Of a stretch of 6,029 nt of DNA, positions 1 to 6,029 are shown piece after piece (the first letter of the stretch is position 1; each line of letters opens with the position of its first letter). A program made the position numbers and the translations under genes. The stretch lies in assembly GCA_022425845.1 (NCBI GenBank), contig JAKMEU010000230.1:1-6029 (forward strand). The letters run 5' to 3'. The notes beneath the pieces were generated by a model. That model made no database searches and was not told the origin of the DNA. It saw only the letters and a list, made by a program, of their open reading frames with translations. The DNA is from Luminiphilus sp. (GTDB lineage: Bacteria; Pseudomonadota; Gammaproteobacteria; Pseudomonadales; Halieaceae).

Positions 1-981
1 GTAAAGCTGGGATTCGTCCAGGGAGAGTTGTGCTGCGAGCTCACTAACGCGCGTTTCCTCAGCGGTTTGACTCGATTCCTCGCTGGGCACCATCTGAGCG
101 AGGGTCACTCGGTGCAGCAGAGAAATCATCTCCTCCAGGGTCGCACCATAATCGGGAGCGTGCTCAGCTATTGCCGACACACATTCAAGAGCGGCAGCCG
201 CGTCCCCCGTGCTCACCGCAGTCAGCACATCAAGCACCCTGCCGCTATCGACCGTGCCCAGCATATCCCTGACATCGCTCTCTGCAAGGCGACCGGAACC
301 GTAGGCTATGGCCTGATCCGTCAGACTTAACGCATCGCGCATGGATCCAGCGGCCGCCCGACCCAACAGCGTCAGGGCGGGACTTTCAAAGTCGATTTTT
401 TCTTCAGCGAGGATTGTCGTCAGGTGCTCAACCACCTGCTCAGGGACCATGTTCTTCAGATTAAACTGCAGGCACCGTGAGAGAATCGTGGCCGGTAGTT
501 TCTGTGGATCAGTCGTGGCCAGCAGAAATTTCGCGTGCGGCGGCGGTTCTTCCAGTGTTTTCAGCAACGCATTGAAGCTGTGATTGGACAGCATGTGCAC
601 TTCGTCAATCAGATAAATCTTGAATCGGGCCCGGGTCGGCGCATATTGAACGTTGTCCAGCAGGTCCCGGGTGTCTTCCACTTTGGTTCGCGACGCGGCA
701 TCGACCTCAATCAGATCCACCGAGCGCCCTTCGGCAATCTCAAGACAGGAACCACATTCACCGCAGGGCTGGGAGCTTACCCCCGTCTCACAGTTAAGGC
801 ATTTGGCGAGAATCCGTGCCACCGTGGTTTTACCCACACCGCGGGTTCCGGTAAACAGGTAGGCATGGTGCAGACGGTCGTGGTCAAGCGCATTGACCAA
901 AGCGCGCAACACATGCTGCTGACCCACCATTTCCTGGAAATTTCGGGGCCGCCATTTTCGCGCCAGGACCTGGTAGCTCAT
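1..981 (-). CDS. dnaX: DNA polymerase III subunit gamma/tau (DnaX), N-terminal part, 3' end outside window
   Basis: DnaX is the ATPase of the clamp loader, which places the beta sliding clamp on primed DNA and links polymerase cores at the replication fork. The visible 327 residues start MSYQVLARKWRP, the hallmark DnaX N-terminus. A Walker A motif GTRGVGKT lies at residues 45-52 and Walker B DEVH at 126-129. Zinc-binding cysteines are at 64, 73, 76 and 79 (an extra Cys at 61). Sensor 1 region ATTD is at 155-158, the SRC arginine-finger motif at 168-170, and sensor 2 GSMRDALSL at 212-220 with its Arg at 215. AAA+ domains I-II are complete and domain III is begun. The tau-specific C-terminus and any programmed frameshift site lie beyond the left edge. 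ATG at 981-979 is chosen because the family N-terminus begins there; a weak GGAT (993-990) sits 8 nt upstream. It follows ffs on the same strand with a 34-nt gap. Nothing looks broken. Confidence 0.97.
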   Translation of the reverse strand, partial: MSYQVLARKWRPRNFQEMVGQQHVLRALVNALDHDRLHHAYLFTGTRGVGKTTVARILAKCLNCETGVSSQPCGECGSCLEIAEGRSVDLIEVDAASRTKVEDTRDLLDNVQYAPTRARFKIYLIDEVHMLSNHSFNALLKTLEEPPPHAKFLLATTDPQKLPATILSRCLQFNLKNMVPEQVVEHLTTILAEEKIDFESPALTLLGRAAAGSMRDALSLTDQAIAYGSGRLAESDVRDMLGTVDSGRVLDVLTAVSTGDAAAALECVSAIAEHAPDYGATLEEMISLLHRVTLAQMVPSEESSQTAEETRVSELAAQLSLDESQLY

Positions 982-1015
982 TGCAACATATCCAAATGTC
1001 GTCCCGAGAAATGGA

Positions 1016-1125
1016 GGCGACTCGAGCAGCCACACCCCGGCACCCGAATCAGTAACTACCGTTGCTCCCTTCCGGGCCTGGCGGGGTTCATTACCTATCG
1101 CTGCGAGGGGACCACCCGAGTCACC
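1016..1125 (-). ncRNA. ffs: 4.5S RNA, bacterial small signal recognition particle RNA
   Basis: This is the RNA of the signal recognition particle; it binds Ffh and helps target inner-membrane proteins to FtsY and the translocon. Read on the minus strand, the conserved domain IV tip is CAGGCCCGGAAGGGAGCAA (about 1080-1062), with the GGAA tetraloop, a CCC/GGG closing stem and the AGCA side of the symmetric Ffh-binding loop. Compared with E. coli 4.5S RNA as I recall it, one U-A pair of the tip is replaced by C-G, a compensatory change. The ends are set by a perfect 9-bp terminal helix: GGTGACTCG (1125-1117) pairs with CGAGTCGCC (1024-1016) including one G-U. This gives 110 nt, close to the 114 nt of E. 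coli. No T-rich terminator follows, so the 3' end is probably made by processing of a transcript that continues into dnaX. Exact ends are uncertain by a few bases. Confidence 0.93.
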
Positions 1126-1152
1126 ATGATGCCCGCTCACGGCGGGGCGCCT

Positions 1153-1181
1153 AGTGTCGCGAAATCTCAAGTGAACCGCAA
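1153..1181 (-). promoter_or_regulatory. Candidate proximal promoter for ffs(-dnaX)
   Basis: On the minus strand TTGCGG (1181-1176) and GACACT (1158-1153) are separated by 17 nt, each matching the sigma-70 consensus at 3 of 6 positions. They are followed by a GC-rich stretch like the discriminators of stable RNA promoters. A start near 1146 would give a 5' leader of about 20 nt before the mature 4.5S RNA, similar to the leader that RNase P removes in E. coli. The match is weak and rests mostly on position. Confidence 0.35.
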
Positions 1182-1219
1182 CTTGTAGCCCGGCGTAACC
1201 AGCACATCAAACGATGTTA

Positions 1220-1247
1220 ATTATATTTACTTTAAAAGTTAAGGCAA
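1220..1247 (-). promoter_or_regulatory. Candidate distal promoter for ffs-dnaX with perfect -10
   Basis: On the minus strand TTGCCT (1247-1242, 4 of 6 consensus matches) is followed after 16 nt by a perfect TATAAT (1225-1220). Transcription would start near 1213 and run leftward through ffs into dnaX, leaving a leader of almost 90 nt. By consensus it is the best sigma-70 promoter in the divergent region. It lies entirely inside the dyad at 1214-1254, so anything bound there could affect it. AT-rich DNA produces TATAAT by chance fairly easily, hence the moderate confidence. Confidence 0.45.
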
Positions 1248-1254
1248 TTAACAT
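1226..1254 (+). promoter_or_regulatory. Candidate promoter of the adaptor-permease-regulator operon
   Basis: TTTACT (1226-1231) and TAACAT (1249-1254), each matching the sigma-70 consensus at 4 of 6 positions, are spaced by 17 nt. Transcription would start near 1261, about 35 nt before the adaptor ATG. An alternative -10, CATACT (1252-1257), has no well-spaced -35. Both elements lie within the dyad, so a protein bound there would block polymerase. No transcript data can be seen from sequence; position is the main support. Confidence 0.4.
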
Positions 1255-1276
1255 ACTCCTCGCCCGCCGACCCTCA

Positions 1277-1291
1277 GGATTGGACCAATCC
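1277..1291. promoter_or_regulatory. Perfect 15-bp palindrome just upstream of the adaptor start codon
   Basis: GGATTGGACCAATCC is a perfect inverted repeat of 7-bp arms around A1284, ending 4 nt before the ATG at 1296. It could be a second operator placed just downstream of the transcription start. It could instead act in the mRNA as a 6-bp hairpin with a 3-nt loop that holds the only Shine-Dalgarno-like bases (AGGA, 1276-1279). No other good ribosome binding site precedes the ATG. Function is inferred only from symmetry and location. Confidence 0.4.
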
Positions 1292-1295
1292 CGCC

Positions 1296-2384
1296 ATGAA
1301 ATCACTAGCTGCCCTCATCGCCGCAATCGCCCTGGCTTGGGTCACAGCACAGCTAATTGACGCCAATGTCGACCCCACACTAACCGAGACAAGGCGGCCG
1401 CTACCGGTCGCGGTCGTGCACTTTGAGATCTCAGACCAGTACCAGCGTAGGTCCAGCTATGTAGGCACGGTAAAAGCGGGTCGGGACAGCCAATTGGCCT
1501 TTGAGGTCGGGGGCACACTGCTTAGCGTACCGGCCCGGGAGGGAATGGAAATAGCAGCCGGGAGCACCATCGCGACCCTTGATACCGAACGCAGGCTGGC
1601 TCAACTCCGGGAGGCGGAGGCTGAATTGCAGCGTATTCAAGCCGATCTGGAGCTTGCCAAGCTTAAACGCAGCCGTTTCGAAGACCTGCTAAACCGAGGC
1701 CTTACCTCACAGCAGGAATTTGATGCTGCCAGGCTGGGGGAGCAGGCGCTGGCCCAGGCGAGGATGTCAAGCCGGGCACGCCGGGACAGCGCGGCTCTCG
1801 ATGTGGAAAAGAGCACCCTTCGGGCACCCTACTCCGGGATTGTCGCCCAACGCTATGTGCAGGAGGGCACAGTGGTCGCGCCGGGCACCCCTGTACTCCG
1901 ATTTTTAGAACAGTCCGGATTTGAAGCCCATGTAGGGGTTCCCGCCTCAGTGGGTAATCGACTAACGGCTGGCAAGTCCTACGGGATACGCCTCGGTGAC
2001 CAACGCTTCCAGGCCGTATTGCGGGGCGTTCGCACGGATGTTGATCCAACAACCCTGACGGTGGGTGCCGTATTCCTTCTGCCCGAAGCTGCCTCTCCCA
2101 TGGTCGGGGAAACCGTACTTCTGGAACTGGAAGAATCCGTGGCAGAACGCGGGGGCTGGCTTCCCTTGTCGGCGTTAACCGCAGGAAATCGTGGCCTTTG
2201 GGACGTTTTGGTCGTCAAGGCAGGCCCATCGGAGACAATAGCCATCAGAGAGTCGGTAGAAATTCTGCACGCCAGTAATGAGCGGGTTTATGTCAGGGGA
2301 ACCCTCCCGGACCAGGCCTTGGTGATTGCAGGCGGTCTGCAGCGACTCAGTCCGGGATCGCTGATTGATCCCACTGGCATCTGA
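1296..2384 (+). CDS. RND efflux periplasmic adaptor subunit (membrane fusion protein)
   Basis: This protein would bridge the inner-membrane pump encoded next to an outer-membrane channel. Residues 4-20 are a hydrophobic N-terminal segment after MKS, a signal peptide or uncleaved anchor. The protein has no cysteine, so it cannot be a lipoprotein like AcrA or MexA. Residues about 60-98 and 172-205 form the two halves of a lipoyl domain (first half with LAFEVGGTL and EGMEIAAG, second with LRAPYSGIVAQRYVQEGTVV). Between them, residues about 99-168 are a charged, Ala/Leu/Gln-rich alpha-helical hairpin with an RGLTSQQEFD turn; its tip should contact the channel. A beta-barrel (about 208-282) and a membrane-proximal domain (about 285-355) follow. 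The length, 362 residues, is normal for the family. ATG 1296 is chosen because it precedes the hydrophobic segment, although its ribosome binding site is poor. The permease starts 3 bp after its stop. The substrate cannot be told from sequence. Confidence 0.93.
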   Translation: MKSLAALIAAIALAWVTAQLIDANVDPTLTETRRPLPVAVVHFEISDQYQRRSSYVGTVKAGRDSQLAFEVGGTLLSVPAREGMEIAAGSTIATLDTERRLAQLREAEAELQRIQADLELAKLKRSRFEDLLNRGLTSQQEFDAARLGEQALAQARMSSRARRDSAALDVEKSTLRAPYSGIVAQRYVQEGTVVAPGTPVLRFLEQSGFEAHVGVPASVGNRLTAGKSYGIRLGDQRFQAVLRGVRTDVDPTTLTVGAVFLLPEAASPMVGETVLLELEESVAERGGWLPLSALTAGNRGLWDVLVVKAGPSETIAIRESVEILHASNERVYVRGTLPDQALVIAGGLQRLSPGSLIDPTGI

Positions 2385-2387
2385 CCC

Positions 2388-5300
2388 ATGATCGCCAGGA
2401 TTCTCTATCACAACCCGCGCTATCTGGCCCTGCTGCTGCTGGTCATCGTGGCGGTGGGCGCCAGCTCCATCTCCAGCCTGGGGCGACAGGAAGACCCGAC
2501 CATCACCCCATTCATCGCCACCATCGAAACGTTTTTCCCTGGAGCCAGCCCAACCCGGGTCGAATCCCTGATCACCAAACCCCTGGAAGACGCCCTGCGC
2601 GAAGTGCCCGAGGTTGATGAAATCGAGTCAACCTCAGCGGCCGGGGTGTCAGTCGTCAAGGTAGAGACCGACTATCGCCTGTCCCTCGCTGAGATCGAAC
2701 GGGTATGGTCAGAATTAAGGGATATTGTCCGCACCGAGGCCGCGGGCTTTCCCGAAGGGGCACAAACTCCTGTGCTCGATGACGACATCATCACTGCCTA
2801 CGTCAAGATCATTTCCATCTCCAGTGAACCTGGTCGGGACATACCCCCGTCGGTGCTCCGTCGGGAAGCCGAAATTCTGGCTGACGCTGCCCGCACCGTC
2901 CCACGTACCAAGCGGGTAAATCTTTACGGGCTGCCGAGGGAGGAGGTGCTGGTTGAATTGGATGAGTCCCGACTGGCCCAGTTGGGTGTCAGCGTTGCCG
3001 AGGTGAGCGCCATCCTTTATGGGTCAGACGCGCGCACACCCGCCGGAAAATTAACCGGTCGGGGTTCGGCTATTTCCGTGGAACTGTCCGGTGAATTCAC
3101 TTCGGTAGAGTCGATACGGGAGTTGCAGGTCCGGGCGCTGCCCGATGGTCGGGTACTGCGACTGCAGGATATCGCAAACATCAGCAAAACTGAGCAGTCC
3201 CCCGCTGCGAGCTACGCCCTGTCCAATGGCCGGCGCTCTGTGCTCATGGGCGTGGAAATGAATCTTGGCTATCAGGTCGACCGCTACAGCGCCCGTTTCG
3301 ACCAGTTTCTTGAGAGCTACCAACGCACGGCTGCCGATGGCCTGCGTATCGAGATAGCCTACGACCAGAGCAGCTATACCGAGGACCGATTGCGCGGTGT
3401 GGCGGGTAATCTGTTGGCCGGCATCGCCATCGTGTTACTGGTGTTACTGGCCACACTGGGCTGGCGGGCCGCACTGGTGGTCGCCGTTGTTCTGCCACTG
3501 TGCACTTTGCTGTCAATGGTAGGACTGCTCTATCTGGAGGTCCCCATCCACCAGATGTCCATGACCGGGCTGGTGGTAGCGCTGGGACTTCTGGTCGACG
3601 GCTCCATCGTTATGACCGACGAGGTGCGCAAACGGCTTAAACGAGGGCTCACCCCTCTGCAGTCACTTGAAGGTGCCGTGTCCCGACTGCGCGTGCCATT
3701 GGTCGCATCGACAGTGACCACTGTGCTTGCTTTCTTGCCCATGGCCATTCTCGAGGGGCCCGCTGGAGACTTTCTGGGCTCCATTGCCCTTTCAGTCATC
3801 GTCATGCTGGTCAGTTCAATGGTTCTGGCACTGACGGTAACGCCCATACTCGCAGCCCGCCTGCTGCCCCAGAGCGGGGATTACGCACAGAGCTGGTGGC
3901 AATCGGGTATGGAAATAAATCGGCTGAGTGCCCTCTTCCGAAGCGCCCTGGACTGGTCCCTGCAACATCCCTTGGGCGCCATCGCACTGGCATTGTACTT
4001 GCCTGTGTCGGGTTTCCTCGCTGCCGGATCCCTGACCAACCAGTTCTTCCCCGGCACAGACCGAGATCAGTTCTACCTGCAGGTAACGTTACCCGACAGT
4101 GCTGCCATTGAGGACACGCTGGCTCTGGCCCGAGAAGTCGATGTCGAACTGCGTTCGGAGTCCCTGGTCCGCCGGGTAGATTGGACTGTGGGCGAGAGCG
4201 CACCCGCCTTTTATTACAATATGCGGTCTAACAAGAGGGGACGACCAGCATGGGCTGAGGCCCTGATCCTCACCCATGATGAAAACGCTACCGATGAACT
4301 CATCCGCCGCCTGCAACGGCAGTTTGATCGCGGATATCCAAAGGCACAGATCATCGTACGTGGCATCGACCAGGGGCCACCTGTTGCAGCTCCCATAGAG
4401 GTTTCCGTGATCGGACCCAACGTCCAGACGCTACAGGCGCTGGGAGAAAAGTTCAGGCAGCGGCTGGACGCGCTGCCCGACATAACCCACACCAAGGTGT
4501 CCATGGAACCCGGGCCGCCCAAGCTGGTATTCGATCTCGACGAAGAGAAGCTACGTCGTGCGGGACTCAGCCGGGTGGAGGTGGCAGCCACCATCGATGC
4601 CGCACTGCGGGGCCGCCTCGGGGGTGAAATCCTGGAAGATACGGAGCGCCTGCCGGTGCGGGCTCGCCTGGTTCGGGAAGACTGGTCGGACACCAGCGCA
4701 CTAGCGAGTTTACGCATCCCCATTCCCGATGCCGGCGCTGAGGTGTTGGCGGTGCCACTGGCCGCCCTAGGCCGGGCTCGATTAATTCCCGATGATGGTT
4801 CGATCGATCGCCTCGACGGTGAGCGAGTCAATAAAGTGCAGGGCTATCTGCGGCGCGGCCTGCTGCCTGAGGAGGCACTGATACTGCTGGCCCGGGATCT
4901 TGAAACCAACCCGGTGGAGCTGCCCTCCGGCTACCGCTACAGCTTTGGCGGGGACTCGGAGGAACGTGCAGGCGTCATCGAAGATTTGATGGCTCCCCTG
5001 GGCATCGTCATGGCGGCCCTTCTCGCGACCATATTGCTGACCTTCAATTCATGGCGGTTATCCGCCATTGCGGTGCTGGTCTGCATCTGTTCATTCGGAT
5101 TGAGCTTGCTGGCATTGGCATTGTTCCAATACCCCCTGGGCATCCAGGCCCTTATCGGGGTAATTGGCTCCATCGGAGTATCCATCAACGCTGCCATCAT
5201 CATCATGACTGCACTGCAACAGGATGATGCTGCCGCAGCCGGGGATCCCATAGCCGCCAGGAACGTGGTGATGGATTCCAGTCGACACATCGTATCCACT

Positions 5301-5501
5301 ACCGTCACTACCTTCGGCGGCTTCCTACCCCTGATTCTTGAGGGCAGTCAGTTCTGGCCACCTTTTGCCATGTCCATTGCCGGCGGCGTGCTGCTGTCGA
5401 CGGTGATCTCATTCTTCCTGGTACCGCCCCTGTTTTTGCTGACCGCCCGTCAACCGAAGTCAGAGACCGCTGAACGGTTCGGGGAGGCGGAGGCGCTATG
5501 A
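2388..5501 (+). CDS. RND-family efflux permease, AcrB-like inner-membrane pump
   Basis: This 1037-residue protein is a full-length resistance-nodulation-division pump, expected to work as a trimer that exports substrates using the proton gradient. TM1 is at about 11-30, followed by a first periplasmic porter loop (about 31-338) with LGRQEDP at 31-37 and FFPGASP at 49-55. TM2-TM6 span about 339-490, TM7 about 528-547, the second porter loop (FFPGTDRDQF at 553-562) about 550-865, and TM8-TM12 about 867-1020. The two halves show the family's internal duplication. TM4 reads GLLVDGSIVM (400-409): D404 matches AcrB Asp407, but AcrB Asp408 is replaced by G405. In TM10 the AcrB Lys940 position appears to be N934 (VSINAAIIIM). 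The proton pathway therefore differs from classic AcrB. The type resembles the RQEDP group of HAE pumps more than metal exporters such as CzcA, but the substrate is unknown. The start has no clear ribosome binding site and is probably coupled to adaptor translation. Confidence 0.95.
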   Translation: MIARILYHNPRYLALLLLVIVAVGASSISSLGRQEDPTITPFIATIETFFPGASPTRVESLITKPLEDALREVPEVDEIESTSAAGVSVVKVETDYRLSLAEIERVWSELRDIVRTEAAGFPEGAQTPVLDDDIITAYVKIISISSEPGRDIPPSVLRREAEILADAARTVPRTKRVNLYGLPREEVLVELDESRLAQLGVSVAEVSAILYGSDARTPAGKLTGRGSAISVELSGEFTSVESIRELQVRALPDGRVLRLQDIANISKTEQSPAASYALSNGRRSVLMGVEMNLGYQVDRYSARFDQFLESYQRTAADGLRIEIAYDQSSYTEDRLRGVAGNLLAGIAIVLLVLLATLGWRAALVVAVVLPLCTLLSMVGLLYLEVPIHQMSMTGLVVALGLLVDGSIVMTDEVRKRLKRGLTPLQSLEGAVSRLRVPLVASTVTTVLAFLPMAILEGPAGDFLGSIALSVIVMLVSSMVLALTVTPILAARLLPQSGDYAQSWWQSGMEINRLSALFRSALDWSLQHPLGAIALALYLPVSGFLAAGSLTNQFFPGTDRDQFYLQVTLPDSAAIEDTLALAREVDVELRSESLVRRVDWTVGESAPAFYYNMRSNKRGRPAWAEALILTHDENATDELIRRLQRQFDRGYPKAQIIVRGIDQGPPVAAPIEVSVIGPNVQTLQALGEKFRQRLDALPDITHTKVSMEPGPPKLVFDLDEEKLRRAGLSRVEVAATIDAALRGRLGGEILEDTERLPVRARLVREDWSDTSALASLRIPIPDAGAEVLAVPLAALGRARLIPDDGSIDRLDGERVNKVQGYLRRGLLPEEALILLARDLETNPVELPSGYRYSFGGDSEERAGVIEDLMAPLGIVMAALLATILLTFNSWRLSAIAVLVCICSFGLSLLALALFQYPLGIQALIGVIGSIGVSINAAIIIMTALQQDDAAAAGDPIAARNVVMDSSRHIVSTTVTTFGGFLPLILEGSQFWPPFAMSIAGGVLLSTVISFFLVPPLFLLTARQPKSETAERFGEAEAL
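5483..5493 (+). promoter_or_regulatory. Strong double Shine-Dalgarno for the regulator gene
   Basis: Two GGAGG motifs (5483-5487 and 5489-5493) lie at the 3' end of the permease gene, 10 and 4 nt before the regulator ATG. They make this the best ribosome binding site of the operon and support the start at 5498, so the regulator may be translated well in addition to being coupled to the permease. Confidence 0.7.
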
Positions 5502-6029
5502 AGAACGCGTCCCGCTGTTATCACCACGGCAACCTGCGCGACGCGCTTATTCTGGCGACGGTGGAAATGATAGAAGAAAGCGGCTCAACGGCGTTCAGCA
5601 TCACCGACGCGGCCCGACGGGCCGGGGTCAGTAATGCCGCGCCCTACCGGCATTTCCGTGACAAAGAAGATCTTCTGGACTGTGTCAGGGATCTCGCCTT
5701 CATGGGGCTTCACGAGCAAATGTTGGCTATCAAGGAAGCCAATGCCCACTGCACGGGCTCGCCGGAAGTGGTGACCGCCATGGGCCTTGCCTATCTCGAC
5801 TATGCCCGGGAGAAGCGCGCTTTTTTTTCCCTGATGTGGGAAGACCGGGGGCAGATGTCTCCCGAAAGGCAAAACCTGGAGCACAAAAGCCAGGGATTCG
5901 ACCTTCTTTTGAACGCAGTTGAGAACTATCTCACCAAGGTTGGGGCGCAGCGAGAACTGTCCGGACTCAATCCCCGTGCGGTTCGAGTCGCCACCCAACT
6001 GTGGGCCATAGCACATGGCGTAGCCACAC
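5498..6029 (+). CDS. TetR/AcrR-family transcriptional regulator with WHG-type C-terminal domain, 3' end outside window
   Basis: A DNA-binding one-component regulator, probably the repressor of this efflux operon. The first 177 residues are visible. The N-terminus MKNASRCYHHGNLRDALI has the YHHGNLR signature of a TetR subgroup. The helix-turn-helix spans about residues 34-53 (SITDAARRAGVSNAAPYRHF), followed by RDKEDLL at 54-60. The C-terminal part is the ligand-binding and dimerising region; LWAIAHGVA (168-176) matches the W...HG pattern of the WHG domain, so only about 15-40 residues should be missing. The ATG overlaps the permease stop (ATGA, 5498-5501), showing it is the third gene of the same operon, so it would be made together with the pump it controls. 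The likely operators are the dyad at 1214-1254 and perhaps the palindrome at 1277-1291. A run of eight T (5821-5828) lies in the coding region without breaking the frame. The inducer is unknown, and direct repression is inferred. Confidence 0.92.
   Translation, partial: MKNASRCYHHGNLRDALILATVEMIEESGSTAFSITDAARRAGVSNAAPYRHFRDKEDLLDCVRDLAFMGLHEQMLAIKEANAHCTGSPEVVTAMGLAYLDYAREKRAFFSLMWEDRGQMSPERQNLEHKSQGFDLLLNAVENYLTKVGAQRELSGLNPRAVRVATQLWAIAHGVAT

Larger units (their letters stand above)
1214..1254. promoter_or_regulatory. 41-bp dyad, candidate operator for the TetR-family regulator
   Basis: The outer arms ATGTTAATT (1214-1222) and AATTAACAT (1246-1254) are perfect 9-bp inverted repeats. The inner arms ACTTT (1229-1233) and AAAGT (1235-1239) share the same centre, A1234, and two more pairs flank them. 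In all, 16 of 20 base pairs are symmetric about one axis. The central part, TTTACTTTAAAAGTTAA (1226-1242), is a 17-bp palindrome with one mismatched pair, a size typical of TetR-family operators. It lies 42 bp upstream of the efflux operon and covers candidate promoters in both directions. Assignment to the downstream regulator is inference from position and symmetry. Confidence 0.55.

Noticed and set aside
1131..1150. GC-rich imperfect hairpin upstream of ffs on the minus strand
   Set aside because: It has a bulge and no following T run; it is better explained as the GC-rich leader or discriminator before the 4.5S RNA than as a terminator.
28..1188. Several overlapping plus-strand open frames opposite dnaX and ffs
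   Set aside because: They are antisense to a clear DnaX protein and the 4.5S RNA, have no recognisable domains, and their composition mirrors the codons of dnaX on the other strand.
3432..3449. Two tandem copies of the 9-mer GTGTTACTG
   Set aside because: They encode VLL-VLL within TM2 of the permease; a two-copy in-frame repeat in a hydrophobic helix needs no further explanation.
4800..4810. Repeated CGATCGATCG-like sequence in the permease gene
   Set aside because: It is a short self-complementary string within conserved coding sequence (SIDRLD) and shows no sign of a regulatory role.
4214..4831. Minus-strand open frame of 205 codons inside the permease gene
   Set aside because: It is Arg/Ser-rich low-complexity sequence expected from the antisense of GC-rich coding DNA, and the permease on the plus strand is intact and conserved here.
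5811..5828. GCGCGC followed by eight T as an intrinsic terminator
   Set aside because: There is no stem with a usable loop before the T run, and it lies in the middle of an intact coding frame.
5585..6016. Minus-strand open frame of 143 codons opposite the regulator
   Set aside because: The plus strand encodes a clear TetR-family protein; the antisense frame has no family signature or ribosome binding site worth noting.
1..6029. CRISPR array, insertion sequence, phage gene, toxin-antitoxin or tRNA
   Set aside because: No spaced direct repeats, terminal inverted repeats around a transposase, or cloverleaf sequences were seen; the window is filled with housekeeping and efflux genes.

Overview
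The window looks like ordinary chromosomal DNA of a moderately GC-rich gammaproteobacterium. The evidence is a DnaX protein very close to the Escherichia coli type (Walker A, zinc cysteines and sensor residues at matching positions), a short 4.5S-type SRP RNA directly upstream of dnaX (an arrangement I recall from Pseudomonas-like bacteria), and an RND efflux operon of a kind common in marine and soil gammaproteobacteria. The genus cannot be read from the sequence. All identifications come from reading motifs, not from database searches.

Layout. On the minus strand, positions 981-1 encode the first 327 residues of DnaX, the DNA polymerase III tau/gamma clamp-loader subunit; the gene runs off the left edge. 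Just upstream of it, still on the minus strand, lies ffs, the 4.5S RNA of the signal recognition particle (1125-1016), with no terminator before dnaX, so the two are probably co-transcribed. Positions 1126-1295 are a divergent control region. It holds an AT-rich 41-bp dyad centred on 1234, promoter-like elements in both directions, and a perfect 15-bp palindrome just before the first gene of the rightward operon.

On the plus strand, three tightly packed genes form one operon: a periplasmic adaptor (1296-2384), an RND inner-membrane permease (2388-5501, 3 bp after the adaptor stop) and a TetR/AcrR-family regulator (from 5498, 4-bp ATGA overlap, cut by the right edge). Adaptor and permease would form a proton-driven tripartite efflux pump with an outer-membrane channel encoded elsewhere. 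The regulator most likely represses its own operon by binding one or both palindromes in the divergent region.

No mobile element, CRISPR array, tRNA or rRNA is visible, and I see no wholly new system. The most interesting points are the possible overlap of an efflux-repressor operator with a promoter for the essential ffs-dnaX unit, the palindrome at the adaptor translation start, and the reduced proton-relay residues in the permease (one Asp in TM4, Asn in place of the TM10 Lys).
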